From CAZFLD01 sp964519835 (lineage in GTDB: Bacteria; Spirochaetota; Spirochaetia; DSM-27196; CAZFLD01): DNA of 38,545 nucleotides. A program made the translations under genes and the position numbers. The DNA lies in assembly GCA_964519835.1 (NCBI GenBank), contig CAZFLD010000037.1, positions 1 through 38,545 of the forward strand. The letters run 5' to 3'. Each line of letters begins with the position of its first letter. The stretch's first letter is position 1. Of the stretch, positions 22,771 through 30,788 are shown one piece after another. The notes beneath the pieces were generated by a model. It saw nothing but the letters and a program-made list of their open reading frames with translations, did no database searches and was not told the DNA's origin.

Positions 22771-25195
22771 GGTGCCGCCGGTCTTTGCGCTCTTGGCTCT
22801 CCCGGCGCTCCTGCTCTCGGCGCAGAACCAATTTGTCCGGACACCGCGGGATACAGGGCCACCACCGGTCCCCTACGCACAGGATGTTGCCTTGGGTCCT
22901 GAGTACACCTTGTTGTCTCGTTCGTCCGCCCTGGAGCTGCACTACAGAGAAGACCGAGGGGTGCTCGCGATCATGGACCGACGCAACGGTTACTTCTGGA
23001 AGTCGGGCCTGGACATCGCCTTCCGTCGCGACCTCGACGATTTAGTAGACGAAAATGCCGATCCGCTTTTGTTGCCTCCCGTAGAGGAGCGGCTCAACAC
23101 CACGTTTACGGGAATCGCCAACTCCGTCGTTTTTGTGGAGTACTATGATCGCGCCAACAATATTAGCCGCCTCGGCAGCTCCGCCCGAAGAGATGTAGTC
23201 ACGCGGCTTGATGTGCTGTCGGCAAGTCCGTTCCGCGCCCGCCTCTCCGTTGACTTCGAAGAAATCGACTTGCAGGTCCGCGTCGATATACGCTTGGAAG
23301 ACGACACCTTGGTTCTGCGGATCCCGGATTCCGAGCTGCGTGGCCAGGGAGTTGAGCGACTGAGCTCCATCGGGTTGATGCCCTTTCTTGGGGCGAGCGG
23401 CGGGCGACAACTGTGGTGGGACCCCGCCGACGAGGACTGGGAGATATCTCGACCGCGGGAGCTCATACCGGGCTATGTGGTTGTTCCGGACGGCTCCGGC
23501 GCCCTGGTCCGTTTTGCGGACAACTCGAGCGATGTCTCCGAGTATGTCGGGACGCTATACGGAGAGGATTTCAGCCAGTCCGCTCTCTTTCGGACTTTTG
23601 ACGATTTTTCGGTCCCCCACAAATACGCCCACATGCCTCTGTTCGGCATTGTACACGGCCGGGACCAAAACGCCTTTGCCGGTTTTGCCACAAGTGGCGC
23701 GGAGTACCTGGACATCGTTGCCTTTCCCGAGGAGAACACCACCTACTACACCTGGGCCTATCCGCGTTTTGTGTACAACCGTCTCTACTATCAGGTGTAC
23801 AACCAAAAGGGCGACGGATACTTTCGTCTTTTGGAAGAGCGTAATCATTTCGATGTGGAGTTCCGCTACCGCTTCCTGGCGGACGGCGCTGAGAGCACCG
23901 ACGTCACCGCGGCGCCGGCGCCGGGTGTGACCGCGGACTATGCCGGCATCGCCCTCGCCTACCGGGACTACCTCCGCGGCGCGGGTGTTCTTCCCCCCGT
24001 CGGACCGCGGCCGGTACACACGCCCCGGACAGGCGCCGCCAACGAACGCCGGCGTGACAACATCCCCCTTCGCATCGACTTCTTGATGGCGGACATTCGC
24101 GAAAACATCGTCGGCATGGGACACGAAGTAACCACAACAATCGCGCAAGTCAGGGATATCGTGGACGACCTCGAGGGTGCCGGGATCCCCGAGCTGTCGG
24201 TTGGTCTGCTCGGGTATGCTCGCGGGGGCACGGTCCTGTCCCGACCGGGCACCGTCAGACTCTTGCCGCAGTTGGGTCGGCCGTGGGAGTTTCGAGAGGT
24301 GATCGGAGAGCTCACCGACCGCGGCATTGATGTATCCTTCGGGCGGGATTTCGCCATGATAGGGGACGGCCAGGTCTCTCAGTGGGGCAACGCGACTCGC
24401 GGCGCCGCCGGCTGGTACAACGAGCGTATTACCTTCCAGGCAAACGCTCCGGTCAACACGTTTTACTTTGCTCGCCCGATTCGTGTGGCGGAGTGGCTGG
24501 AGAACGAGGCGAACAGTATGCGGGAGTACGGCGTCACATCGATAACCGTCGACGGCATCGGCTATAACCTCATAAGCGACTATTCCGAACAACCCGCGAT
24601 GACGGTCCGGGAAGTGGCCGAGCTTTACGCGGAGTCTCTTGAAACCGAGCGTCGTGGGTTGCAGATCAATCTGGTAACACCGCACCAGTACCTCTGGCGC
24701 ACGACCAGTCGATTCCTTGACGCTCCTCTGTTTTCCACACAATTCCTGCTTCAAACCGATACCGTGCCGTTGTTGCAAATGGTGCTCCAGGGCTCCATGG
24801 AGGTTTTTGGTCCCTACTCCAACTTCTCGTTCTACGGCGATCTCGACGTCCTGCGAATGATCGACTACAACGTCTATCCGAGCTTCCTGCTTACCGCCCA
24901 GTCCGCCCATCTCCTGCTTATGACAAACTCCGCGGAGTACTACTCTACCGAGTACTCAGTCTACCGGGACCTGATTGTGAGTGTGTACGAGCGGGTAAAC
25001 GCGGCGCTGCGGGAGGTTATCGGAGCGTCATGGATTGGCCGGTCGGTACTTCGTCCCGGTGTGATCCTTAATAGCTACGACAATGGAGTGGAAATACTCA
25101 TCAACTATACGGAGGGGTCGTTTTTCCACGCCGGCCGGAGAGTCGGCGCGCTGGATGCGGCGGTATTTCACCGTAGGGGTGGGAACGGACAATGA
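22760..25195 (+). CDS. Secreted DUF5696-type protein, possible TIM-barrel glycosidase
   Basis: An 811-residue exported protein with an uncleaved or cleaved signal at residues 1-21 (PPVFALLALPALLLSAQ). The first ~400 residues are beta-rich and include YVVVPDGSGALVRF (239-252), a stretch I associate with DUF5696 proteins. Residues about 435-720 alternate strands and helices like a TIM barrel (PLRIDFLMADI, VGLLGYARGG, DVSFGRDFAMIG, TSITVDGIGYN, GLQINLVTPHQYLW). Conserved-looking acids are D528-D530-type residues, D598 in TVDGIGY and D607. The architecture resembles large alpha-glycosidase-like enzymes, so a hydrolase role is plausible but unproven. It is coupled to the gene before (11-base overlap) and the permease after (ATGA). 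Confidence 0.75.
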   Translation: MSRKVPPVFALLALPALLLSAQNQFVRTPRDTGPPPVPYAQDVALGPEYTLLSRSSALELHYREDRGVLAIMDRRNGYFWKSGLDIAFRRDLDDLVDENADPLLLPPVEERLNTTFTGIANSVVFVEYYDRANNISRLGSSARRDVVTRLDVLSASPFRARLSVDFEEIDLQVRVDIRLEDDTLVLRIPDSELRGQGVERLSSIGLMPFLGASGGRQLWWDPADEDWEISRPRELIPGYVVVPDGSGALVRFADNSSDVSEYVGTLYGEDFSQSALFRTFDDFSVPHKYAHMPLFGIVHGRDQNAFAGFATSGAEYLDIVAFPEENTTYYTWAYPRFVYNRLYYQVYNQKGDGYFRLLEERNHFDVEFRYRFLADGAESTDVTAAPAPGVTADYAGIALAYRDYLRGAGVLPPVGPRPVHTPRTGAANERRRDNIPLRIDFLMADIRENIVGMGHEVTTTIAQVRDIVDDLEGAGIPELSVGLLGYARGGTVLSRPGTVRLLPQLGRPWEFREVIGELTDRGIDVSFGRDFAMIGDGQVSQWGNATRGAAGWYNERITFQANAPVNTFYFARPIRVAEWLENEANSMREYGVTSITVDGIGYNLISDYSEQPAMTVREVAELYAESLETERRGLQINLVTPHQYLWRTTSRFLDAPLFSTQFLLQTDTVPLLQMVLQGSMEVFGPYSNFSFYGDLDVLRMIDYNVYPSFLLTAQSAHLLLMTNSAEYYSTEYSVYRDLIVSVYERVNAALREVIGASWIGRSVLRPGVILNSYDNGVEILINYTEGSFFHAGRRVGALDAAVFHRRGGNGQ

Positions 25196-26040
25196 CAAAG
25201 CGACAGCACAATATCTCCGGCTACGCGTTTCTGGCACCGTGGCTTATCGGTTTTGCACTTTTTACAGTGTTCCCGTTGCTGTACACGGTCTTTCTCAGTT
25301 TTAATGATGTGGCACTTACCGTACAAGGTTGGCAGTTGGATTGGGTGGGATTCGAGAATTACACCTCTGCGCTCCTAAGAAACATTTATTTTTCTCCTGG
25401 AATAATTCAGTTTTTCCTCATAGAGCTGGTTTACGTTTTTGTCATACTTATTGTTTCCTTTATCCTTGCGCTTATCCTCAATCGCAAATTGCCATTTCGG
25501 CTTGGTTTTCGACTGATTTTTTTCTTGCCGGTGATCATTCTCTCCGGTTCCGTCATGCATCAACTCATGGATTCTGGAAGTACACAAATGGCGACGGACC
25601 TAACGCAGTTGCTGTTATTCCGGATAATTCGTGGATTTAGTCTTCCGCTCGCAGAAGGTCTTGAGTTGCTCTTAGAAAACTTTATCATGATTCTTTGGTT
25701 CACCGGAATCCCAATTATTCTCTTTCTCAACATTCTTCAAAAAATCAATCCCAGCATTATGGAGGCCGCAAAGATAGACGGCGCAACCGGGTGGCAGATA
25801 CTCTGGAAGATCACAATTCCAACGGTCCGGCCCGTTGCTTTGACGGCTGCCGTCTTTACGATAGTGCAGGTAGGGCTTTTCCCGATTAATCCTGTCTACG
25901 AGATGATACGAGATGCCTCGTTCAACACGGCCACGGGGCTTGGAATGGCAAGCACCATGTCGTGGCTCTATAGCATCGTGCTCCTCCTGCTTGTTGGGAT
26001 CGCTTTCCTATTGTTGCGTCGTCGGGAGGAGACGGCATGA
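25192..26040 (+). CDS. ABC sugar transporter permease (MalF/UgpA type), pair 2
   Basis: A 282-residue permease with six membrane segments and a clear EAA loop, EAAKIDGATGWQILWKITIPTVRP, near residue 195. It starts within the DUF5696 stop (ATGA) and overlaps the next permease by ATGA, so translation of the three is coupled. DNA composition is more AT-rich than the flanking DUF5696 gene, as expected for a membrane protein. Together with 26037 it is a second, distinct permease pair. Confidence 0.93.
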   Translation: MTKRQHNISGYAFLAPWLIGFALFTVFPLLYTVFLSFNDVALTVQGWQLDWVGFENYTSALLRNIYFSPGIIQFFLIELVYVFVILIVSFILALILNRKLPFRLGFRLIFFLPVIILSGSVMHQLMDSGSTQMATDLTQLLLFRIIRGFSLPLAEGLELLLENFIMILWFTGIPIILFLNILQKINPSIMEAAKIDGATGWQILWKITIPTVRPVALTAAVFTIVQVGLFPINPVYEMIRDASFNTATGLGMASTMSWLYSIVLLLLVGIAFLLLRRREETA

Positions 26041-26996
26041 AGCGGTCCAATCGGTCTTTTCGTGTAGTCAGCTCTCGCCTCTTGCACCGCGAGCTTTCCG
26101 GGGACGGGTTGGTTACGCGTATTGTGCTTGTCGCGTTTTTGGTGGCCATTTCATACGTGTTTCTCTTTCCACTTTTGAAAATGGTTTCGATGTCGCTTAT
26201 GAGCCAGGCGGATCTGCTCAATCCCGAGGTCGACTGGATTCCTCAGAACCTCACCCTCCGTAGCTATCGAATAGCCGCCAACGTGTTGGACTTGGGTCCG
26301 ACCCTATTCAACTCGTTTTGGTTCACGTTTACGCTGGCCTCGGCACAAACAACCGTCGCGGCATTAACTGCCTTCGCTCTTGCGCGCTACGAGCTCAAGT
26401 TTAAGCGGTTTTGGTTTTTTATGGTTCTTGTGTCGTTTATCGTGCCGGTTCCTATGGTAATCATTCCACGCATTATGCTTTTTGTAAGCGTTCAGGAAAC
26501 AACCGGCTTAAAAATGATCGGGACCATTTGGCCGCAGCTTCTCACGGCACTCGGCGGACAGGGCATCTATTCGGCGATCCTAATCCTCATCTTCTACAAC
26601 TTTTTTAGGCTTATTCCGCGCAGCCTGGACGAGGCTGCGCGAATTGACGGTGCCACATCTTTGCAGGTGTTCTTTCACGTTTTTCTGCGCTTGTCCGCGC
26701 CGACGCTTTTTACCGTGTTCCTATTTAGCGTTGTCTGGAACTGGAACGAAACGTACATCACAAGCACCTTTGTTCGCACATCCCTCAAACTTGTGACACT
26801 CCAGCTCGGGGTATTCGACAGCGCCTTTGAGCGGATCGCGGGCTCGCTCCCGGAGATGTCGGACGGCGCCCGAATCAACGAGGCATACAAGATGGCGGCA
26901 ACCTTTATTGCAATTGCGCCGCTTATGCTTCTGTACGGATTTGTGCAGCGTAGATTTATTCGGGGCATAGAACAGACAGGAATTACGGGGGAGTAG
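26037..26996 (+). CDS. ABC sugar transporter permease (MalG/UgpE type), pair 2
   Basis: A 319-residue permease with an N-terminal cytoplasmic extension and about six membrane segments. The EAA loop EAARIDGATSLQVFFHVFLRLSAP lies near residue 200. It begins in the upstream ATGA and ends directly against the start of the GH16 lipoprotein (stop 26994-26996, ATG 26997). Its order next to DUF5696 suggests that pair 2 works with the YIP1/DUF5696 proteins and pair 1 with the fused binding protein, though exchange is possible. Confidence 0.92.
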   Translation: MKRSNRSFRVVSSRLLHRELSGDGLVTRIVLVAFLVAISYVFLFPLLKMVSMSLMSQADLLNPEVDWIPQNLTLRSYRIAANVLDLGPTLFNSFWFTFTLASAQTTVAALTAFALARYELKFKRFWFFMVLVSFIVPVPMVIIPRIMLFVSVQETTGLKMIGTIWPQLLTALGGQGIYSAILILIFYNFFRLIPRSLDEAARIDGATSLQVFFHVFLRLSAPTLFTVFLFSVVWNWNETYITSTFVRTSLKLVTLQLGVFDSAFERIAGSLPEMSDGARINEAYKMAATFIAIAPLMLLYGFVQRRFIRGIEQTGITGE

Positions 26997-27998
26997 ATGA
27001 AGCAGAGTAGGCCTATCGCGCACATTGTATCGCTGTTGGCGATCGGAGTTTTGGTGGGTTCGTGTGCCTCGGGAGACGCCGGAGGTCCTCGCGGTTTCGC
27101 CGCCGGCAGCCTTGCACCTCCGCCGGCATTGGATGAGAGGTCGCCGGATGACGGAGCGGGCAGCACTCAACCAAGTCCCGGCGAAGAGCCGGAAGAACGG
27201 GATGAGCCGCTCGACTTGGAAGAGCCGCTCGACTTGGAAGAGCCGGCGGAGCCGGATTGGGTCTTGATTTGGGCCGACGAGTTTGACTACGACGGCCCGC
27301 CGGATCCGGAGAGGTGGGGCTACGACGTGGGTGGCCACGGTTGGGGAAACAACGAGCTTCAATACTACACCAAAGGCGACAACGCCCGGGTACGGAACGG
27401 TCTGTTGGTAATCGAGGCCCGCCGCGAAGAACGTAACGGGATGGAGTATACATCGACGCGGCTGGTATCCCGAGACAGGGGTGACTGGTTGTACGGCCGT
27501 GTCGAGGTGCGGGCCAGAATACCCCGGGGCGTCGGCACGTGGCCGGCAATCTGGATGTTGCCTACGGACTGGGATTTTGGCAACTGGCCCGCCTCCGGGG
27601 AGATCGACATCATGGAACACGTCGGCTACGACCACGGAGTGGTCCACGGGACGGTCCACACCGATCGCTATAACCACACAAAAGGCACGCAGCAGGGTGG
27701 CTCCATTCGATTGCCCGATGTTAGCGAGGAGTTTCACACGTATGCCGTCGAGTGGTACCCGGACCGGATACTCTTTTTGGTCGACGGCGAGCAGTACTAT
27801 CGCTTTTCTCCGTATGTCTATTTGGTTGATCCCTCCTTCCGAGAGTGGCCCTTTGATCGGCGCTTTCATCTGCTTCTAAACATCGCCGTTGGTGGCAATT
27901 GGGGCGGTGCCCACGGTGTGGACGAAGCAATCTGGCCGGTCACCATGGAAGTAGAGTACGTCCGCGTCTACCAAGATGCAAACCTCGAGGCGGAGTAG
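26997..27998 (+). CDS. GH16 beta-1,3-glucanase lipoprotein (laminarinase-like)
   Basis: A 333-residue secreted lipoprotein. The lipobox LVGSC places the lipidated Cys at residue 23. An acidic Pro/Glu linker (about 40-87) contains an in-frame duplicated PLDLEE. The GH16 domain spans about 88-330 with the catalytic E202-I-D204-I-M-E207 (GEIDIMEHVG), the form typical of laminarinases with the extra Met. WGNNELQYY and RGVGTWPAIWMLP are also characteristic. As the envelope-anchored partner of the signal-less GH16 at 13566, it should make the first cuts in beta-1,3-glucan outside the inner membrane. It follows the pair 2 permeases with no gap, and ROK follows 11 bases later. Confidence 0.95.
   Translation: MKQSRPIAHIVSLLAIGVLVGSCASGDAGGPRGFAAGSLAPPPALDERSPDDGAGSTQPSPGEEPEERDEPLDLEEPLDLEEPAEPDWVLIWADEFDYDGPPDPERWGYDVGGHGWGNNELQYYTKGDNARVRNGLLVIEARREERNGMEYTSTRLVSRDRGDWLYGRVEVRARIPRGVGTWPAIWMLPTDWDFGNWPASGEIDIMEHVGYDHGVVHGTVHTDRYNHTKGTQQGGSIRLPDVSEEFHTYAVEWYPDRILFLVDGEQYYRFSPYVYLVDPSFREWPFDRRFHLLLNIAVGGNWGGAHGVDEAIWPVTMEVEYVRVYQDANLEAE
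27204..27245 (+). repeat. In-frame 18-base tandem repeat in lipoprotein linker
   Basis: GAGCCGCTCGACTTGGAA occurs at 27204-27221 and 27222-27239, followed by GAGCCG. It encodes EPLDLE twice. The repeat is slippage-prone and a multiple of three, so linker length could vary between strains without loss of frame. Confidence 0.9.
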
Positions 27999-28009
27999 GG
28001 GAGAGTCGT

Positions 28010-29188
28010 ATGTCAACCGGCATTCTCGTCAATGAGTCTCGTATTCTCAGAGAGGTGTGGCTGTGTCCCGGCATTTCTCGCATAGGACTTGCACGGTCAC
28101 TGTGCCTGAGCAAGGCCGCAGTGACCAAAATCGTAGGGAGTTTTCTTGATGAAGGGCTCCTTGTGTTGGCCGAGACTCCCGACGTGACAAAGACCAAGGG
28201 ACGTCGACCGACGGGATTGTACCTAAACGGCGATCTGGGGGTGGTTATCGGCATCGAGATCCAGACGGATCGATGGTTCGCCGTTGCCCATGATCTCCAG
28301 GGAAGTCGAGTCGAAGCCTTTGCTCCCCAATCGATTCCCGCCGAGGCCGACGTGATGGACGCAATAGACGAGGCTATTACAACCGTAAAGGCAAAGCTAC
28401 TCAGCCAGGGGCGGCGAGCTTTGGGAGTTGGTATCGGCCTGTCGGGTTTGGTAGATCCGTACCAGGGCGTCATACGCTCTTCAAACCCGCTTGGCGTGCG
28501 AAGTCCGATGCAGCTGGCGGTCCCGCTCGAGGCGCGACACCGTGTCCCGGTGGTTGTAGAGAACGACGCCAATTGCTGTTCGTGGAAAACCATGCTCGAG
28601 AAGGGCCCCGAACGAGACAGGAACTTTATCTCGCTTCTGGGCGAATTGCGACCGACGCGGCATGCGCCGGCCGACGGCTACTCTGAGATTGTGGGGGTGG
28701 CCGTGGGTTTGGGCATCGTCATCAAAGACAGTGTCCTGCACGGGGACAACTTCTCAGCGGGCGAGTTTCAAAGCGTCTTCAAACGAATCGACAGTCCCAC
28801 ACAGTTCAATATTCCGCTCGACCGTCTGCGTGACCTGCGACCGACAAAACGACTCTGGAAGAAGTTTGCCACCGAGTTATCGCAAAACCTGGCGCTCTTG
28901 GTAAACGTATTGAATATTACAAGCGTTATTATCTTTGGGGACCTTGCGCAGTATCCAGATCCATTGGCGGATATCCTGCGACAGGAGATTCAGACAAACT
29001 GGCTCTACGATAGTCTGGTTGAGTGTGAGGTGCTTGTCGACGTAGACACGACGCACGCCGTTGCCTCAGGGGCGGCAGCATTCCTGCTGCATCGCATTTT
29101 TTCCCGTCCGGACGTATGGAGCGGCACGCAGGTGGAAAACGCCATCGGCATAGAGCTACTACGAACCGCCATTGCCGGCGGCTGTTAG
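28010..29188 (+). CDS. ROK-family transcriptional repressor
   Basis: A 392-residue ROK regulator. A winged HTH at about residues 5-65 (ISRIGLARSLCLSKAAVTKIVGSFLDEGLL) precedes a sugar-kinase-like fold. ENDANC (around residue 185) keeps the Asn-Asp sugar-contact motif and SAGEF the Gly-Glu. The Cys-x-Cys-Gly...Gly-Cys zinc motif usual in ROK proteins is absent, and the ATP-binding DxGGT is degenerate, so it is a regulator and not a kinase. The ATG at 28010 follows GGGGAGAG. It closes the beta-glucan operon and is the best candidate to sense glucose or laminari-oligosaccharides and control 13503 and the GH30 gene. Confidence 0.9.
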   Translation: MSTGILVNESRILREVWLCPGISRIGLARSLCLSKAAVTKIVGSFLDEGLLVLAETPDVTKTKGRRPTGLYLNGDLGVVIGIEIQTDRWFAVAHDLQGSRVEAFAPQSIPAEADVMDAIDEAITTVKAKLLSQGRRALGVGIGLSGLVDPYQGVIRSSNPLGVRSPMQLAVPLEARHRVPVVVENDANCCSWKTMLEKGPERDRNFISLLGELRPTRHAPADGYSEIVGVAVGLGIVIKDSVLHGDNFSAGEFQSVFKRIDSPTQFNIPLDRLRDLRPTKRLWKKFATELSQNLALLVNVLNITSVIIFGDLAQYPDPLADILRQEIQTNWLYDSLVECEVLVDVDTTHAVASGAAAFLLHRIFSRPDVWSGTQVENAIGIELLRTAIAGGC

Positions 29189-29206
29189 AAAACGCCAAAC
29201 ATCCCT

Positions 29207-29228
29207 GACAGTCCGGCCGGCCGCTGTC
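29207..29228. terminator. Bidirectional hairpin between ROK and GH30 genes
   Basis: GACAG (29207-29211) pairs with CTGTC (29224-29228), and an inner CGG/CCG extends the stem beyond a 2-base bulge around CCGG. It occupies the 40-base gap between convergent genes. No T-tract is present. Confidence 0.4.
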
Positions 29229-30731
29229 CTACCCGTCGTCTTCTCCGCCCCACACAACCGTCGCAACCGAGCGACCGGGTAGGACCAACGCGTATCCGAG
29301 CCCTTCGATCTCCATGTCGATATCCACCGGAGTGCGTCCGGTGTTCGCCACAATTGCCACGACGCCGCCGGTCGGTGTTAAGAATGCCGCGTTGGGAATG
29401 CCCTCGGCTAATGTTGATGCGATTCGACTCGAGCCCGGAGGAACGTGCGCTGAGGCGTGGGCGATCACGTAGTAGGGCGAGTTGCGAGTCACCTCGTCGC
29501 CGTCGATGGTAAGCGCGCCCAGGCACTCGGTGCAGCCACCGAGTGTGTGGGGGTCTTGATTGGGGTCCGCGGCAAGATTCCACTGGAGGACCACACGCGC
29601 CCAATTCCGGGTAGCGCCAACCACCACGTTTTCCGTGTGCCATAGCAAATCACGAACCATGTCCCCGGGGGCACCGGTCCACTGCTCCGTGAAATAGATG
29701 TTTTTGTCGGGATGTGCGACGTGTAGCCGTGAAAGGGCGTCGATTGTTCCCCCGTAGAGGTGGAAGGCGGTTCCGTCGATGTATTGGGCGGCCTGCTCGT
29801 CGCCAAGCACGCTGAGCGGGTAGTCGACCCGGTCTGCGTTGTGGTCGTAGATAATGATCTTGGTGCCTATGCCGGCGTTCGCGAAGGCAGGGCCAAGGTG
29901 GTCCCGAACAAAGGTCGCCTGTTCCCCGGCACTCATGGTCATGCTTGGATTGTTCCCGGGATGGAGGGGTTCGTTTTGAACGGTTACGGCATCAATTCTG
30001 ATACCCTCTTTGTGCATGGCGTCCACGTAACGGACAAAGTACTCGGCATACACGGAGTAGAATTCCGGTCTTAGGCTACCGCCGACGGTGCTGCCGTTGG
30101 TCTTCATCCAGGTCGGGGCCGACCACGGCGAAGCCATGATCCTTAGCTGCGGTTGGATCAACAGGATTTCTCGTAGTATCGGAATCAGATGCCGGCGGTC
30201 CGGATCAATCGAGAACCGGCTCAATTCCGGGTCGGTTTGGGAAGGTGGCAAGTCGTTGTAGCTAAATACCTCGTGGTCCAAGTCCGAGGCGCCAAGGCTG
30301 ATCCGCAGGTAGCTCACACCCATAGAACCCTCTTGGTTTCCAAAAAGCTCCCGGAGTATCTCACCTCGATGCTCAGGGGCCATTTGATTGAGAAGCATCG
30401 CGCTGCCACCGGTAAGGGTGTAGCCAAAGCCGTCGATCTCCTGATACCGCTGCGACGGATCGATGTTGATGACGGCAACCGCTCCAGGGTTGCCTCGTTG
30501 GACCGGCGGTCCCGCCTGTCGCGTCCGCAGAAAGGCGCCGGTTCCCGGCGACGTCACTATGATGGTGGGTTGATCCTGCAGGTGCACAATCGAATGAGCC
30601 TCCCCCTCGTTTGGTTGCCCGACTGGTGATGACGTTGAGCATGCCCAGAACAAGATGCTTGCCAAAAGCAGTGCGGCAACGAGTTTGCCGGCACACGCCG
30701 TACGACGTGGTAGTTGTCTCACTCTGAGCAT
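29229..30731 (-). CDS. GH30 family glycosidase lipoprotein, probable beta-1,6-glucanase
   Basis: A 500-residue secreted lipoprotein with lipobox LFWAC (Cys 31 from the ATG at 30731). The start at 30731 gives a normal signal peptide; earlier in-frame starts at 30773 and 30839 add an odd N-terminus, and the latter runs into the divergent M20 gene. GH30 landmarks are YQEIDGFGYTLTGGSA, the acid/base E254 in VQNEP, and the nucleophile E349 in YFTEQWTG, plus the late SPYYVIAHASAHVPPGSSRI of the C-terminal beta domain. Bacterial GH30_3 members cleave beta-1,6-glucan. With two GH16 enzymes alongside, removal of beta-1,6 branches from laminarin is the most economical role. Confidence 0.92.
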   Translation of the reverse strand: MLRVRQLPRRTACAGKLVAALLLASILFWACSTSSPVGQPNEGEAHSIVHLQDQPTIIVTSPGTGAFLRTRQAGPPVQRGNPGAVAVINIDPSQRYQEIDGFGYTLTGGSAMLLNQMAPEHRGEILRELFGNQEGSMGVSYLRISLGASDLDHEVFSYNDLPPSQTDPELSRFSIDPDRRHLIPILREILLIQPQLRIMASPWSAPTWMKTNGSTVGGSLRPEFYSVYAEYFVRYVDAMHKEGIRIDAVTVQNEPLHPGNNPSMTMSAGEQATFVRDHLGPAFANAGIGTKIIIYDHNADRVDYPLSVLGDEQAAQYIDGTAFHLYGGTIDALSRLHVAHPDKNIYFTEQWTGAPGDMVRDLLWHTENVVVGATRNWARVVLQWNLAADPNQDPHTLGGCTECLGALTIDGDEVTRNSPYYVIAHASAHVPPGSSRIASTLAEGIPNAAFLTPTGGVVAIVANTGRTPVDIDMEIEGLGYALVLPGRSVATVVWGGEDDG

Positions 30732-30788
30732 ATTGGTCCAGCCGTTGTGATTTGTGAAGCGGTAAATCCGCATTGGTAGGACCCCGCC
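30732..30788. promoter_or_regulatory. Short divergent promoter region, GH30 and M20 genes
   Basis: 57 bases separate the preferred GH30 start (minus strand) from the M20 peptidase start. Both genes must be read from here or from within each other's 5' ends. I see no convincing -35/-10 pair; the region is less GC-rich than its surroundings. Confidence 0.3.

Noticed and set aside
23555..24910. 451-codon minus-strand open frame
   Set aside because: Antisense to the DUF5696-type gene, no ribosome site and no domain; it mirrors the GC-rich third positions of the plus gene.
26721..27869. 382-codon minus-strand open frame
   Set aside because: Antisense to the permease/GH16 junction. It crosses two real genes and shows low-complexity Arg/Pro/Val sequence.
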